Below, piece by piece: positions 1-7,733 of a stretch of 64,000 nt of DNA (the stretch's first letter is position 1; every line of letters starts with the position of its first letter). The position numbers and the translations under genes were made by a program. Below the pieces are notes generated by a model, which was given only the letters and a program-made list of their open reading frames with translations, was not told where the DNA came from and ran no database searches. This stretch comes from Echinicola marina (GTDB lineage Bacteria > Bacteroidota > Bacteroidia > Cytophagales > Cyclobacteriaceae): NCBI RefSeq assembly GCF_020463795.1, contig NZ_CP080025.1, positions 3,345,501 through 3,409,500 of the forward strand. Direction: 5' to 3'.

Positions 1-531
1 TGGCATGAAGCTGAAAATGGAATGGATACCGTAAAAAGTAATTTAAGTTTGCTGGCAGTGGACCTGTTCTATGACAAGCCCATCAATACCATCAAAGGCA
101 ATGCGGTATCAGCCTATGCTTCTTTTAGCTCTAATGATTACGGGAAGAATTATGTCAGGAATATTGGGCCGATGAACCCTGCTACGAGCACCAATGCCCG
201 GGGAACCTTCAACGGTGCTGGCAATGCTTTTCCTACGATCGGGACAGGAAATACCTTTTATGGACAGTTGGCCTATTTGTTTCAACGGGAGCTGCTGGGA
301 AATGCTGGGACTTTGCAGCCTTATATTTCCAGTCAGTATGCTGATTTTGACTTATTTTCTGACCCAATGGTCATGTATGATGCAGGTCTGAACTGGCTGA
401 TAGATGGAAATAGGGCCAAGCTTTCCTTGAATTATCAAAGCCGTCCTATTTTTACAATGGATACTGATGGTAACTATATAAGCAGTGATAGAAAAGGCAT
501 GATGGTGATGCAGTTTCAGGTAGCATTATAA
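1..531 (+). CDS. Outer-membrane beta-barrel (porin-like), 3' end only
   Basis: The reading frame is open from base 1, so the gene starts before the window and only about the last 176 residues are visible. An internal Met at base 22 is not the natural start. The protein shows alternating hydrophobic/polar strands with aromatic girdle residues and ends in a strand closing on a hydrophobic residue (...MQFQVAL), the usual end of an outer-membrane barrel. The pattern resembles phosphate-selective porin O/P-like or other 16-stranded porins of Bacteroidota, but the fragment is too short to assign a substrate. It is followed within 20 bases by a palindromic repeat and then by a bidirectional terminator shared with the convergent di-haem operon. 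Confidence 0.6.
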   Translation, partial: WHEAENGMDTVKSNLSLLAVDLFYDKPINTIKGNAVSAYASFSSNDYGKNYVRNIGPMNPATSTNARGTFNGAGNAFPTIGTGNTFYGQLAYLFQRELLGNAGTLQPYISSQYADFDLFSDPMVMYDAGLNWLIDGNRAKLSLNYQSRPIFTMDTDGNYISSDRKGMMVMQFQVAL

Positions 532-550
532 TTGTTGTTCACCCATTATT

Positions 551-723
551 TAACCCGAAATATGCATTAGCTTATCTATTACGGACTGAAAATGCTTTAA
601 AATCAGTCGCTTTGCTGCTGTTTTCGACTTCACCATAGCGGTGCTATGCCTCAGTCTCCAAACAGCCTGATTTTCTTGCATTTTCAGCCCTCACTACGAT
701 TGCTAATGCATAATCCGGGTTTA
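551..723. repeat. MITE-like palindromic repeat, copy 1
   Basis: This 173-base stretch matches 4914-5125 in the same orientation over nearly its whole length. Its ends form an inverted repeat: AACCCG...GCATTAGC on the left and GCTAATGC...CGGGTT on the right. The inner parts also pair imperfectly (ACTGAAAATGC against GCATTTTCAG), so the element can fold into one long hairpin. A small perfect hairpin, CATAGC-ggt-GCTATG, lies at 634-648. Compared with copy 2 it lacks two internal blocks of about 18 and 20 bases. No transposase or convincing ORF is inside, and no clear target-site duplication was seen. Confidence 0.8.
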
Positions 724-764
724 AAAAAGTCCTGAAGATGCTATGAAGACCTTCAGGACTTTTT
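724..764. terminator. Bidirectional intrinsic terminator
   Basis: A perfect 14-base stem (AAAAAGTCCTGAAG at 724-737, CTTCAGGACTTTTT at 751-764) with a 13-base loop has A-runs on one side and T-runs on the other. It can stop transcription from both the porin-like gene on the plus strand and the convergent four-gene operon on the minus strand, whose last stop codon is at 770. Confidence 0.85.
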
Positions 765-769
765 CGATT

Positions 770-1852
770 TTAGAGTTTAAAAGCTTTAATAAAGCCAATG
801 CTCAGTCTATTGCCATGATGTATTTGGTTGCCATTTAAATTTTGATGGAGAGGGTTTTGCCAAAGGAAACTGAAGGTAAAGTCTTTTCGGTTGATGTCCA
901 GGCCTCCTTGGGCAAAAAGCACCTTTCCTCCCGTAAGTGTCTGCTTTTCGCCTTCCCAGGTGTCCTTTTGGGCCTGCTCAAAATAAGCACCAATATTTGG
1001 AACCAACAACCAATCTTTGTTCACGATAATCTGGTAGAAACCAGTTAGAGAGGCATTGAGGCTATTGCCAAATTGATAATTTTGGGCTCCCTCAGAGGAT
1101 TCCTTAAAGCTAAATCCAGCATTCAACCCTGTTTTGGTATAAAATAGTTGGTAATTGAACCTAGCGACATAGCTCCAAGATCCAGTACCTGGCTGGATGA
1201 TGGGATCAATCAAGCTGCCATTATTGGCTACTTTTCTTGATTGCCCAGTAGGGGCTACAATGGCTAAACCGGGTCTGAAAGTGTGTCGGGATTTTTTATG
1301 ATAGACATAGAAGATGCGGTCAGCTGCCAATGTAAGGTCTCCCCAGCCATGGACTGAAATGGTGGTGTCCTGAACAGGATTGGGAAGCTCCAACATTTTC
1401 TCATAGTGTACCTTGTTGGATTCATAAGGCAATAAGAAGGTGAAATTCCATTTGTTTTTGAACATAAAATTTCCTCTTAATTCCACAGTTTGATAAGTCT
1501 CCCAGTCTTGATCAGTCTTATTGACATAAAGGCCAGTACCTTCTGGTTCATGCATGACGATCATATCCTGATTGACTTGGTCAACTCCCTGGACCCTAGC
1601 GTTTGGACTATATTTAGCAGTAGCCCCGTTTTGAAAAGCATTGGCCAGGTAGCTGTTGGTAACGGGAGGCGGTGAGGCATAACCATACTGGTCATATCCT
1701 CCAAAAGCCCTGTGACGGTAAAATAGGCCAATATAACTTCTGTTTTCCAATAAGCTATATTCAAAGAAATTACAACTGTCACAAGCTTTGGCTTCTTTAT
1801 TGAAAAAGGGCAAGGCTAGTAAAAGCATTATTATAAGCGCGTGTTTTTTCAT
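770..1852 (-). CDS. Outer-membrane barrel with N-terminal CxxC, last gene of MbnH/MbnP operon
   Basis: The 360-residue protein has a signal peptide (about residues 1-23, ending ...KEAKA) and a mature N-terminus starting with CDSC. The rest is rich in amphipathic beta strands (YIGLFYRHRAFGGY, WNFTFLLPYESN, GLAIVAPTGQS), as in outer-membrane barrels. It resembles Bacteroidota proteins generically called 'transporter' that begin with a Cys-pair motif and occur beside di-haem peroxidase-like and copper-related genes; that comparison is from memory. It is the last gene of the minus-strand operon, 10 bases after a di-haem protein. The CxxC could bind metal or form a disulfide. A role as outer-membrane port or scaffold for the periplasmic redox pair is inference; transport itself is unproven. 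Confidence 0.55.
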   Translation of the reverse strand: MKKHALIIMLLLALPFFNKEAKACDSCNFFEYSLLENRSYIGLFYRHRAFGGYDQYGYASPPPVTNSYLANAFQNGATAKYSPNARVQGVDQVNQDMIVMHEPEGTGLYVNKTDQDWETYQTVELRGNFMFKNKWNFTFLLPYESNKVHYEKMLELPNPVQDTTISVHGWGDLTLAADRIFYVYHKKSRHTFRPGLAIVAPTGQSRKVANNGSLIDPIIQPGTGSWSYVARFNYQLFYTKTGLNAGFSFKESSEGAQNYQFGNSLNASLTGFYQIIVNKDWLLVPNIGAYFEQAQKDTWEGEKQTLTGGKVLFAQGGLDINRKDFTFSFLWQNPLHQNLNGNQIHHGNRLSIGFIKAFKL

Positions 1853-1862
1853 GTTTTGGTGC

Positions 1863-2921
1863 TTACTTTTGGTAAGCTTTATTATTTATAAATTTGTAAT
1901 CAGTTAGGGTCTCCAAAAAGGCAAGCAGTTCAGCCCTCTCATTAGCACTCAGTCGGATACCTGTCTTCAGCTCAGGAGCAAGACTTTCATTTACTTTTAT
2001 GCCATGCTCATAATGGTCCAGTACTTCTTCCAAGCTGGAAAACCTCCCATCATGCATATAAGGAGCAGTCAGTGCAATATTCCTTAAACTTGGTGTTTTA
2101 AAGGCACCTTTGTCTTTTTTATCAAAGGAAATCCTATATCGACCAAGGTAAATTCCTTCCAGCTCAGCAGGATCAGGATAGTTCATGTCAAGGCCATTAT
2201 TATGGTATTCCAAGTCGGTAAAAAGCCCTTCTGTATGACAAGTGCTACAATGTTTATGGTAGAGCTGATAACCTCGGACTTCAACATTATCTAGCTCAGT
2301 TTCTTCCCGTTTCCATTGATCATATTTGCTGTCTTGAGAAATCAATGTACGCACAAACTGCGCTAGAGACCTGCCGATCAGAGAACTGGTGATGCTGTCT
2401 GTTTCAAAAGCAGCTTTGAACATTTCCGGATACTGGGCACTGCCATTGAGGTAGTGAATGACTTCCTTTAGATCTGCGCCCATCTCATCAGGATGGGTGA
2501 GGGGACCAAAAACCATGGATTCCAAGTTGGTAGCTCCCCCATCCCAAAACAGTCCAGGATGCCAGGCCATATTGAAAAGCACTGGTGAGTGTCTGTGAAG
2601 CGGTTTCCCTGAAACGCCCTGATCAGAAAGGGGCAAGCCATCAGAAAATGCCTGCTTAGGCTCATGACAACTCGCACAGGATACTTTCCCATTTTGGGAA
2701 AGTGCCGGATCATAAAAAAGCGTTTTCCCCAAAAGTACTCCTTCTTTGCTCATTGGATTCCTTGCCAATTGTGGGAAGTTTTCCTGTTGCAATGAAGGGG
2801 AAAGTACAGGAGTGAAAAGCTCAGGTCCTTTTAGCTCATTTGGGGATGGATTGTCCAAGCAGGCACTTAATGGTACCAATGCAATGAACAATAAGTGTTT
2901 TATGTTTTTTATGATATTCAC
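1863..2921 (-). CDS. Di-haem cytochrome c peroxidase/MbnH-family lipoprotein (copy B)
   Basis: The 352-residue protein carries a lipoprotein signal (LSAC, Cys21) and two c-type haem sites, CASCH (82-86) and CSTCH (225-229). Signature blocks of the cytochrome c peroxidase/MauG/MbnH superfamily are present: LGKTLFYDPALS, FWDGGATNLE, and TPSLRNIALTAPYMHDGRFSS near the C-terminus, then LEEVLDHYEHG. Its size fits di-haem peroxidases (about 320-370 residues). It lies between the MbnP-like gene (18 bases upstream) and the CxxC barrel. In characterised MbnH proteins, two haems reach a bis-Fe(IV) state that oxidises a Trp of MbnP; a plain peroxide-detoxifying role is the alternative. The lipid anchor places it in the periplasm on a membrane. 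Confidence 0.8.
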   Translation of the reverse strand: MNIIKNIKHLLFIALVPLSACLDNPSPNELKGPELFTPVLSPSLQQENFPQLARNPMSKEGVLLGKTLFYDPALSQNGKVSCASCHEPKQAFSDGLPLSDQGVSGKPLHRHSPVLFNMAWHPGLFWDGGATNLESMVFGPLTHPDEMGADLKEVIHYLNGSAQYPEMFKAAFETDSITSSLIGRSLAQFVRTLISQDSKYDQWKREETELDNVEVRGYQLYHKHCSTCHTEGLFTDLEYHNNGLDMNYPDPAELEGIYLGRYRISFDKKDKGAFKTPSLRNIALTAPYMHDGRFSSLEEVLDHYEHGIKVNESLAPELKTGIRLSANERAELLAFLETLTDYKFINNKAYQK

Positions 2922-2939
2922 TTTCTGGCTGAAATGGAA

Positions 2940-3686
2940 TTATTTTAAACTGAATAGCCCTTCTTGATAGTTATTGGCAACCTGAATGGCCACATCTCCC
3001 CCCATAATGCTGGTGTTTTCCAGTTCATGAATTTTGATGGAATTTGGGTGGATAAACAATTCGCTTAATTCGGCTTCCAAATCCAGGTTTATGCTGGCCT
3101 TGTTGCCCAGGCTTTTTCCTTTGGCATTAAGATCGATGCTGATAGCCTTGAAGTTTTGCTCATTTTCTGGGTTGTTATTACCAATATGAACAATCAAGCC
3201 TGCGCGTTCACTACCTTGATAATTCCATTCTCCTTCCAGGACCAAAAATTTATAGCCTGTATTCCAGTTCCAGACCATATCATTGTTTGGGTCCAAATCA
3301 CCTACTTGATCAGTGGAGAGATTCCTGGCTTTGTCTATGCCCACATAGAAAGTCAATTGATCATATTCTGCAGTGGGGAGGCTTACACTGAATTCTTTTT
3401 TGCCCGCTTGGTCTATCAGGAAATAGCCATCTTCAATTTTATAAGAAGCCCCGCTATTACTGTTTTCAAATGTGATATTGGAGATATAGTATTTGAACTT
3501 TCTTGGCGTAAAGCTTTCTCCGGCTGGAAGCGTGTAGGTTTGATTTTCCAAGTCAATCTCCTCCCCATTAAAGAGATGAGTAAATGAAAAATTTACTTCT
3601 GTTTCAGCTGGAATTTGGTCTTTGTCATCGTTTTGACAAGCTGTAAATCCGATGATGGACAATATTAGTATGGCTAATTTTTTCAT
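2940..3686 (-). CDS. MbnP-family copper-binding lipoprotein
   Basis: The 248-residue protein has a lipoprotein signal (GFTAC, Cys17) and the features of the MbnP family: an N-terminal beta sandwich (FTHLFNGEEI), the central FKYYISNI strand, and the conserved YVGIDKARN...DLDPNNDMVWNWNTGYKF block holding Trp139 and Trp141. In studied MbnP proteins a Trp is converted to kynurenine by the partner MbnH and contributes to copper binding; which Trp is used here cannot be read from sequence. It sits between two MbnH-like genes, with gaps of 9 bases upstream and 18 downstream, so co-transcription is very likely. No methanobactin precursor is visible nearby, so a general copper-handling role is more likely than methanobactin uptake. 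Confidence 0.8.
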   Translation of the reverse strand: MKKLAILILSIIGFTACQNDDKDQIPAETEVNFSFTHLFNGEEIDLENQTYTLPAGESFTPRKFKYYISNITFENSNSGASYKIEDGYFLIDQAGKKEFSVSLPTAEYDQLTFYVGIDKARNLSTDQVGDLDPNNDMVWNWNTGYKFLVLEGEWNYQGSERAGLIVHIGNNNPENEQNFKAISIDLNAKGKSLGNKASINLDLEAELSELFIHPNSIKIHELENTSIMGGDVAIQVANNYQEGLFSLK

Positions 3687-3695
3687 TTTAATGTC

Positions 3696-4826
3696 TTATT
3701 TAAATGGGTCCGAAAATTTCGGGTTGGTAATAAATTTTTCGTCTGTAAGGGTATGCAAAAAGGCAATGATGGCCTCTTTTTCACTGGGAGAAAGATGGAG
3801 CTTTATATCTTCTCTAGGCTTTATTGGTTCATTGCTGGCCTCAAGGATAAGGATATCCAAGTTGCTGTTTATCTGGATATGTTCATTATAATGGTCCAGC
3901 ACCTCTTCCAATGTTTCAAAGCGCCCATCGTGCATATAAGGAGCGGTTAGGGCTATATTCCTTAGGGTAGGGGCTTTGAACTTTCCCCGATCACTGTTTT
4001 TACCGGTGACTGATGCTAAGCCTTGATTCAGATTATCATCATTGTCCAGTCCATTATTATGGAAGCCAAGTAGGCCATTTCGATCACCAGAGGTCAGGAA
4101 TCCCAGATGACAGTCGCCACAGTTACCTCCCCTAATCTGAAGGGAAGGATCAGGATGGGTAAAGAAGAGTTCCATTCCCGCTTGTTCTGTGGAACTAAGT
4201 TCTATTTCTCCTTTGATCCACTGATCAAATTTGGAATCGCCTGAAATTAGTGTTCTCATAAATTGAGCGATCGCTTTACCGATTAATTCAGGACTGATTT
4301 GATCAGTTTCAAAGGCCAGCTCAAACTGCTCTGGATAGTCTTTGTCAGCCTGAAGCCTATCGACGGCTTCACCAATTTCCAAGTTCATTTCACGAATGTC
4401 TGAGATGGGTTCCAAGGCTTGTTCTTCTAGCGTCTTGGCCCTGCCATCCCAAAAGAAGCGAGAGGTCCAGTGGAGGTTGGCCAGTGACATGGCGTTTTTA
4501 TCTCCGGAGGCTCCATTGACCCCTTTGCTAAACTGCAAGCCATCGGTAAAGGCTTTGGACTGCTGATGGCATGAGGCGCAGGATATAGAACCATCTGCGG
4601 ACAGCTGTTTTTCATAAAAGAGCATTCTTCCCAACTCAACACCCTTTTCGGTCAAAGGATTGTCAGCAGGCATAGGGATATCATTAGGGAAGTAATCTGG
4701 GTGCTGTAAGGTCAGGACAAGGTTGTTTGGTGCAGGCTTTTCCCCTTCACCAGTACTACATGCCCATGACATTGCACACACAGACAAGCATCCCAGGTAG
4801 TTAAGGATAGCGTATTGCATGGTCAT
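3696..4826 (-). CDS. Di-haem cytochrome c peroxidase/MbnH-family lipoprotein (copy A), first gene of operon
   Basis: The 376-residue protein has an N-terminal lipoprotein-like segment (AMSWAC, Cys23), haem motif 1 CASCH (83-87) and haem motif 2 CGDCH (236-240). It shares with its neighbour the blocks LGRMLFYEKQLS, FFWDGRAKTLEEQ and APTLRNIALTAPYMHDGRFETLEEVLDHYNEH, so the two are paralogues. It differs by an insertion of about 10 residues before the second haem and a glycine-rich segment after it. It is the first gene of the operon; the 87 bases before it run into repeat copy 2 at 4914, leaving little room for a promoter. MbnH-like Trp oxidation of the adjacent MbnP-like protein is the favoured role, generic peroxidase activity the alternative. 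Confidence 0.8.
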   Translation of the reverse strand: MTMQYAILNYLGCLSVCAMSWACSTGEGEKPAPNNLVLTLQHPDYFPNDIPMPADNPLTEKGVELGRMLFYEKQLSADGSISCASCHQQSKAFTDGLQFSKGVNGASGDKNAMSLANLHWTSRFFWDGRAKTLEEQALEPISDIREMNLEIGEAVDRLQADKDYPEQFELAFETDQISPELIGKAIAQFMRTLISGDSKFDQWIKGEIELSSTEQAGMELFFTHPDPSLQIRGGNCGDCHLGFLTSGDRNGLLGFHNNGLDNDDNLNQGLASVTGKNSDRGKFKAPTLRNIALTAPYMHDGRFETLEEVLDHYNEHIQINSNLDILILEASNEPIKPREDIKLHLSPSEKEAIIAFLHTLTDEKFITNPKFSDPFK

Positions 4827-4913
4827 AGAGATACTTATGACAAAGGCACAAGACCCTTGTCGGTTAATATATTGCTTTTACTCCTATGCTAAGACGGCTG
4901 ACCCTGGCTAGCT

Positions 4914-5125
4914 TAAACCCGAAATATGCATTAGCTTATCTACGCCGCGGCGCACAAGTATTACGGACTGAAAATGCTTTAAAATCAGACGCTTTGCTGC
5001 TGTTTTCGACTCTACTTGGCGGAAGACAGGTTCATCATAGCGGTGCTATGCCTCAGTCTCCAAACAACCTGATTTTCTTGCTTTTTCAGCCCTCACTACG
5101 ATTGCTAATGCAAAATCCGGGTTAA
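4914..5125. repeat. MITE-like palindromic repeat, copy 2
   Basis: This 212-base copy is the longer version of 551-723, same orientation. Its ends are near-perfect inverted repeats (TAAACCCG...GCATTAGC and GCTAATGC...CCGGGTTAAA). It contains two blocks missing from copy 1, at about 4942-4959 (with a GCCGCGGC palindrome) and about 5012-5032. An open frame of 79 codons overlaps it but looks like a by-product of the palindrome, not a gene. Together the copies bracket the whole di-haem/MbnP operon. Confidence 0.8.
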
Positions 5126-5320
5126 ACTATATCAAGGTAAATAAGCTATAAGACCAATTTAGATGAATGGCAGAAAGTATAGCCCATCTTGCGGTCAGCA
5201 TTACACGAGGAGATGAATAAGTGATCTGATATTTTAGTGCATAGGAAATAGGGATAAATCCTCTCCGGTTATGGGTAAGTTTTATCGGTCCTATTTGCTT
5301 AAATGATCACGGAAGAAAGA
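5126..5320. other. Intergenic, no feature seen
   Basis: The stretch between repeat copy 2 and the end of the Cys-motif membrane protein gene holds no convincing ORF or strong hairpin. With 4827-5125 it completes a gene-free interval of about 490 bases, most of it the repeat. Confidence 0.5.
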
Positions 5321-5701
5321 TCAGGCAATATCCTTTGGGGGATGAAAAATACCTTCTGCTTTGAAAACTATTTTGTTTTCGGAATAAAATGCGGTTGCTT
5401 TAAAACAAATCGATTGTGATTTGTTGAATGCGATACCATTTTCATGAATGATATAAATACCAAAATCACGGCTAAAATCTATCGCTCCTGGTTGTTGTTC
5501 TTGTTGATTCTGAGCGGATTTGAGTTTTTCGGCCAAAAAGCATTTTCCATCACAGTGCATCTCAGGTTTGTCCTTATTGATACAGAAGTTTTCTGCGATG
5601 TATTCCTTGTTGATGGCATAATCCATTTGGATCACCGAAAAGATCATGCTGTTGAGCACGATGACTATCGAAAGCCATATGTGGAACAAGGTGTTTACCA
5701 T
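5321..5701 (-). CDS. Small membrane-anchored protein with Cys motif, function unknown
   Basis: The 126-residue protein starts with a hydrophobic segment (residues 3-24, LFHIWLSIVIVLNSMIFSVI) that could be a signal anchor. It is followed by the motif ENFCINKDKPEMHCDGKCFL (about 37-56) with three Cys and one His. I recognise this 'CxNKxKPxxHCxGKC' pattern as a conserved hypothetical family common in Bacteroidota, often near TonB-dependent or metal-related genes, with no established function known to me. A CAAATATA stretch at 5709-5716 reads TATATTTG on this strand but lies only about 8 bases before the start codon. Metal binding is an inference from the Cys/His spacing. Confidence 0.6.
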   Translation of the reverse strand: MVNTLFHIWLSIVIVLNSMIFSVIQMDYAINKEYIAENFCINKDKPEMHCDGKCFLAEKLKSAQNQQEQQPGAIDFSRDFGIYIIHENGIAFNKSQSICFKATAFYSENKIVFKAEGIFHPPKDIA

Positions 5702-5854
5702 TTGGGTGCAAATATAATGACCAAGCTTTATTCTTGCTTGTATTTTTCTGGTTTACTCAGAAATATGATGACAAAAAGGGCCAAAATCAATTCAATGATT
5801 CAGGCCCCAACGTTGGAGATTCAAATTATCAAGTGTAATAATTCCATAGCGAAC

Positions 5855-7204
5855 TTAAATGGCTTTGCTGAAAACAAACTTTTTAGATTTTTGGCTTTTC
5901 ATTCTGTGGTCAAAGGCTGCACAGATATTCCTGATAAAGGGGATGCCTTTTTCCAGTACAGATACAGATCCTTTTCGAACTTCCACTAATTCATCTTTCT
6001 GGAATTCCATTAATTCATTGATGGTGTCCATGTCCCAATAGGTATCGGTCATTTTTGTTTTTCCCTGGCAGATCAAGTTCATAATGGTATGTCTTGTTTG
6101 TATGTCCTCCTTGGTCATCAGGTGGCCTTTGGTCAAAGGGAAATGTGCGAGCCCTACTTGCTCTTTGTACAGCTCAATGTCCTTGGTGTTTTGGGCATAG
6201 GCATAGTGGACATCACTGATCGCACTATTCCCTAATCCTAGAAGCATCCTTGAGGGTTCAGTGGTGTAGCCCATGAAGTTTCGATGAAGGATTCCCTCGT
6301 TTTTGGCCAAGAAGAGCGGATCATTCTTTAGGGCAAAATGGTCCATGCCTACTTCATAATAACCCATATCAAGTAAAAGCTGGTGACCTGTTTCATATAA
6401 TTCTCTTTTCTCCTCATACATGGGGAGGTATTCCTCAAAACTCTTTTGGGCAGGGAATACTGATGGTACATGGGCATAACTATAAAAAGCTATTCTATCA
6501 GGTTTAAGCCTTGCCACTTGTTCAAAGGTATCTTTGATGGTTTTTTTGGATTGATGAGGCAGGCCATAGATCAGATCAAAGTTGATGGCTTCAAAGCCTA
6601 CCAATCTTGCATTTTCTACTGCATTTTTTACTTTTTCAAATGGCTGGATTCTATGAATGGTTTTTTGCACTTTTTCATCAAAATCCTGTATGCCATAGCT
6701 GACGCGGTTAAAGCCGAGCAGCTTAAGGCTGGCCAAATGTTCAAAGCTAGTGTTATTGGGGTGCCCTTCAAAACTCATATCAGCATCCGGCATAAGGTCC
6801 GAACTTTGTATGATATAGTTAAGCATCTCATATAAATGCTTAGGAGAAAAGAAGGTAGGAGTGCCACCTCCAAGATGTATTCCTGCCAGTTTGGGTTTAT
6901 TGGGCAAGATCTTCAAGTATTCGTCCCATTCCTGCATGATCGCCCTGATATAAGGTGCTTCAATATCGTGGTTTTTGGTGATCCTTTTGTTGCAGCCACA
7001 GTAGGTACAGAGGCTTTCACAGTATGGAAGATGGATGTATAGGCTGATCCCTTCATCTTTTCCAAAATCTTGAAATGCTTTTTGTACAGTTTTTTTCCAT
7101 TGTAGTTCATCGATATTGTTTTCCCAAAGCGGAACAGTGGGGTAACTGGTGTATCTTGGTACGGCTATATTGTACTTGCGGAGAAGATTATTGGAATCAT
7201 TCAT
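5855..7204 (-). CDS. hemN: Oxygen-independent coproporphyrinogen III dehydrogenase (radical SAM)
   Basis: This 449-residue cytoplasmic enzyme converts coproporphyrinogen III to protoporphyrinogen IX without oxygen. The radical-SAM cluster motif is complete: YIHLPYCESLCTYCGC, with Cys62, Cys66 and Cys69 binding the 4Fe-4S cluster and Cys71 following as in HemN. GGGTPTF is the SAM-binding glycine motif, and the N-terminal PRYTSYPT is typical of true HemN rather than HemW. Its length matches the family (about 450). An FNR/CRP-like box and a candidate TAnnTTTG element lie 22-65 bases upstream, suggesting induction under low oxygen. The enzyme would supply haem, including for c-type cytochromes such as those encoded nearby, but no operon link is visible. 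Confidence 0.93.
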   Translation of the reverse strand: MNDSNNLLRKYNIAVPRYTSYPTVPLWENNIDELQWKKTVQKAFQDFGKDEGISLYIHLPYCESLCTYCGCNKRITKNHDIEAPYIRAIMQEWDEYLKILPNKPKLAGIHLGGGTPTFFSPKHLYEMLNYIIQSSDLMPDADMSFEGHPNNTSFEHLASLKLLGFNRVSYGIQDFDEKVQKTIHRIQPFEKVKNAVENARLVGFEAINFDLIYGLPHQSKKTIKDTFEQVARLKPDRIAFYSYAHVPSVFPAQKSFEEYLPMYEEKRELYETGHQLLLDMGYYEVGMDHFALKNDPLFLAKNEGILHRNFMGYTTEPSRMLLGLGNSAISDVHYAYAQNTKDIELYKEQVGLAHFPLTKGHLMTKEDIQTRHTIMNLICQGKTKMTDTYWDMDTINELMEFQKDELVEVRKGSVSVLEKGIPFIRNICAAFDHRMKSQKSKKFVFSKAI

Positions 7205-7225
7205 GGAATCAATCTTTATTTAAGC

Positions 7226-7269
7226 CAAAATTATTTAGAACGGCCTGTATAAAGTTTGATATCCCTCAA
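7226..7269 (-). promoter_or_regulatory. hemN promoter candidate with FNR-like box
   Basis: On the minus strand, TAATTTTG (7233-7226) fits the Bacteroidota -7 element TAnnTTTG. Upstream of it, TTGATATCCCTCAA (7256-7269, plus-strand reading) differs at one base from the FNR consensus TTGATnnnnATCAA. If transcription starts near 7221, the box centre (7262.5) is at about -41.5, the class II activator position. No clear -33 TTG element was found, which suits an activator-dependent promoter. Confidence 0.55.
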
Positions 7270-7326
7270 TTCAAAAACTGATAAAAGTCAGGTTTTTGAA
7301 GGTGATTTTTCTTCTTGTCTATGCGT

Positions 7327-7611
7327 CTATAAAAAGTGTTTTACCAGTTGTTCCCATTCTTCTTCCAGACTAACAGAAGGCTTGGCTTTGCCTGCATTTC
7401 TGTACCAATAGGAGGCATTCCATTGATCTCCTTCCTTGCGATGGAGGTAAGCATGGACATAAGCAGCATCTTCATCCATCAGGTCATTGACCAAATCATG
7501 GGCCTGCTCCCAATCACCTTTACCGTCAAACCATAATGATTGTAACTGAATGCTCAGGCCAGTTGGGGGCTGGTTGTTTGCTAAGCTTTTTTTGAAGTCT
7601 GATAAGGTCAC
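7327..7611 (-). CDS. Small conserved hypothetical protein
   Basis: The 94-residue cytoplasmic protein is acidic and Trp-rich, with no signal peptide or membrane segment. The stretch AYVHAYLHRKEGDQWNASYW (about 51-70) followed by YRNAGK (71-76) resembles a conserved small family found in Bacteroidota and Proteobacteria, but I know no function. It is alone: hemN lies about 120 bases beyond its stop on the same strand, and a plus-strand hydrolase begins about 120 bases upstream on the other strand. Confidence 0.6.
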   Translation of the reverse strand: MTLSDFKKSLANNQPPTGLSIQLQSLWFDGKGDWEQAHDLVNDLMDEDAAYVHAYLHRKEGDQWNASYWYRNAGKAKPSVSLEEEWEQLVKHFL

Positions 7612-7733
7612 GATTGCGCATATTTTTGGTTAAAATCAAAATTAGTTAATCTTCATGTAAATCCCAGTTATAGTGAAGAAAAGCCCCTGTGATTTATATA
7701 GATAGATTTAACTATTCTTAAGACAATAAAAAT

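Noticed and set aside
4886-5125. 79-codon plus-strand ORF
   Set aside because: It lies wholly in the palindromic repeat; copy 1 lacks two blocks and would not encode the same product, so it is a by-product of the element.
5444-5989. 181-codon plus-strand ORF opposite the Cys-motif protein and the end of hemN
   Set aside because: It is antisense to two well-supported genes, has no recognisable domain and covers their shared gap; a reading-frame shadow.
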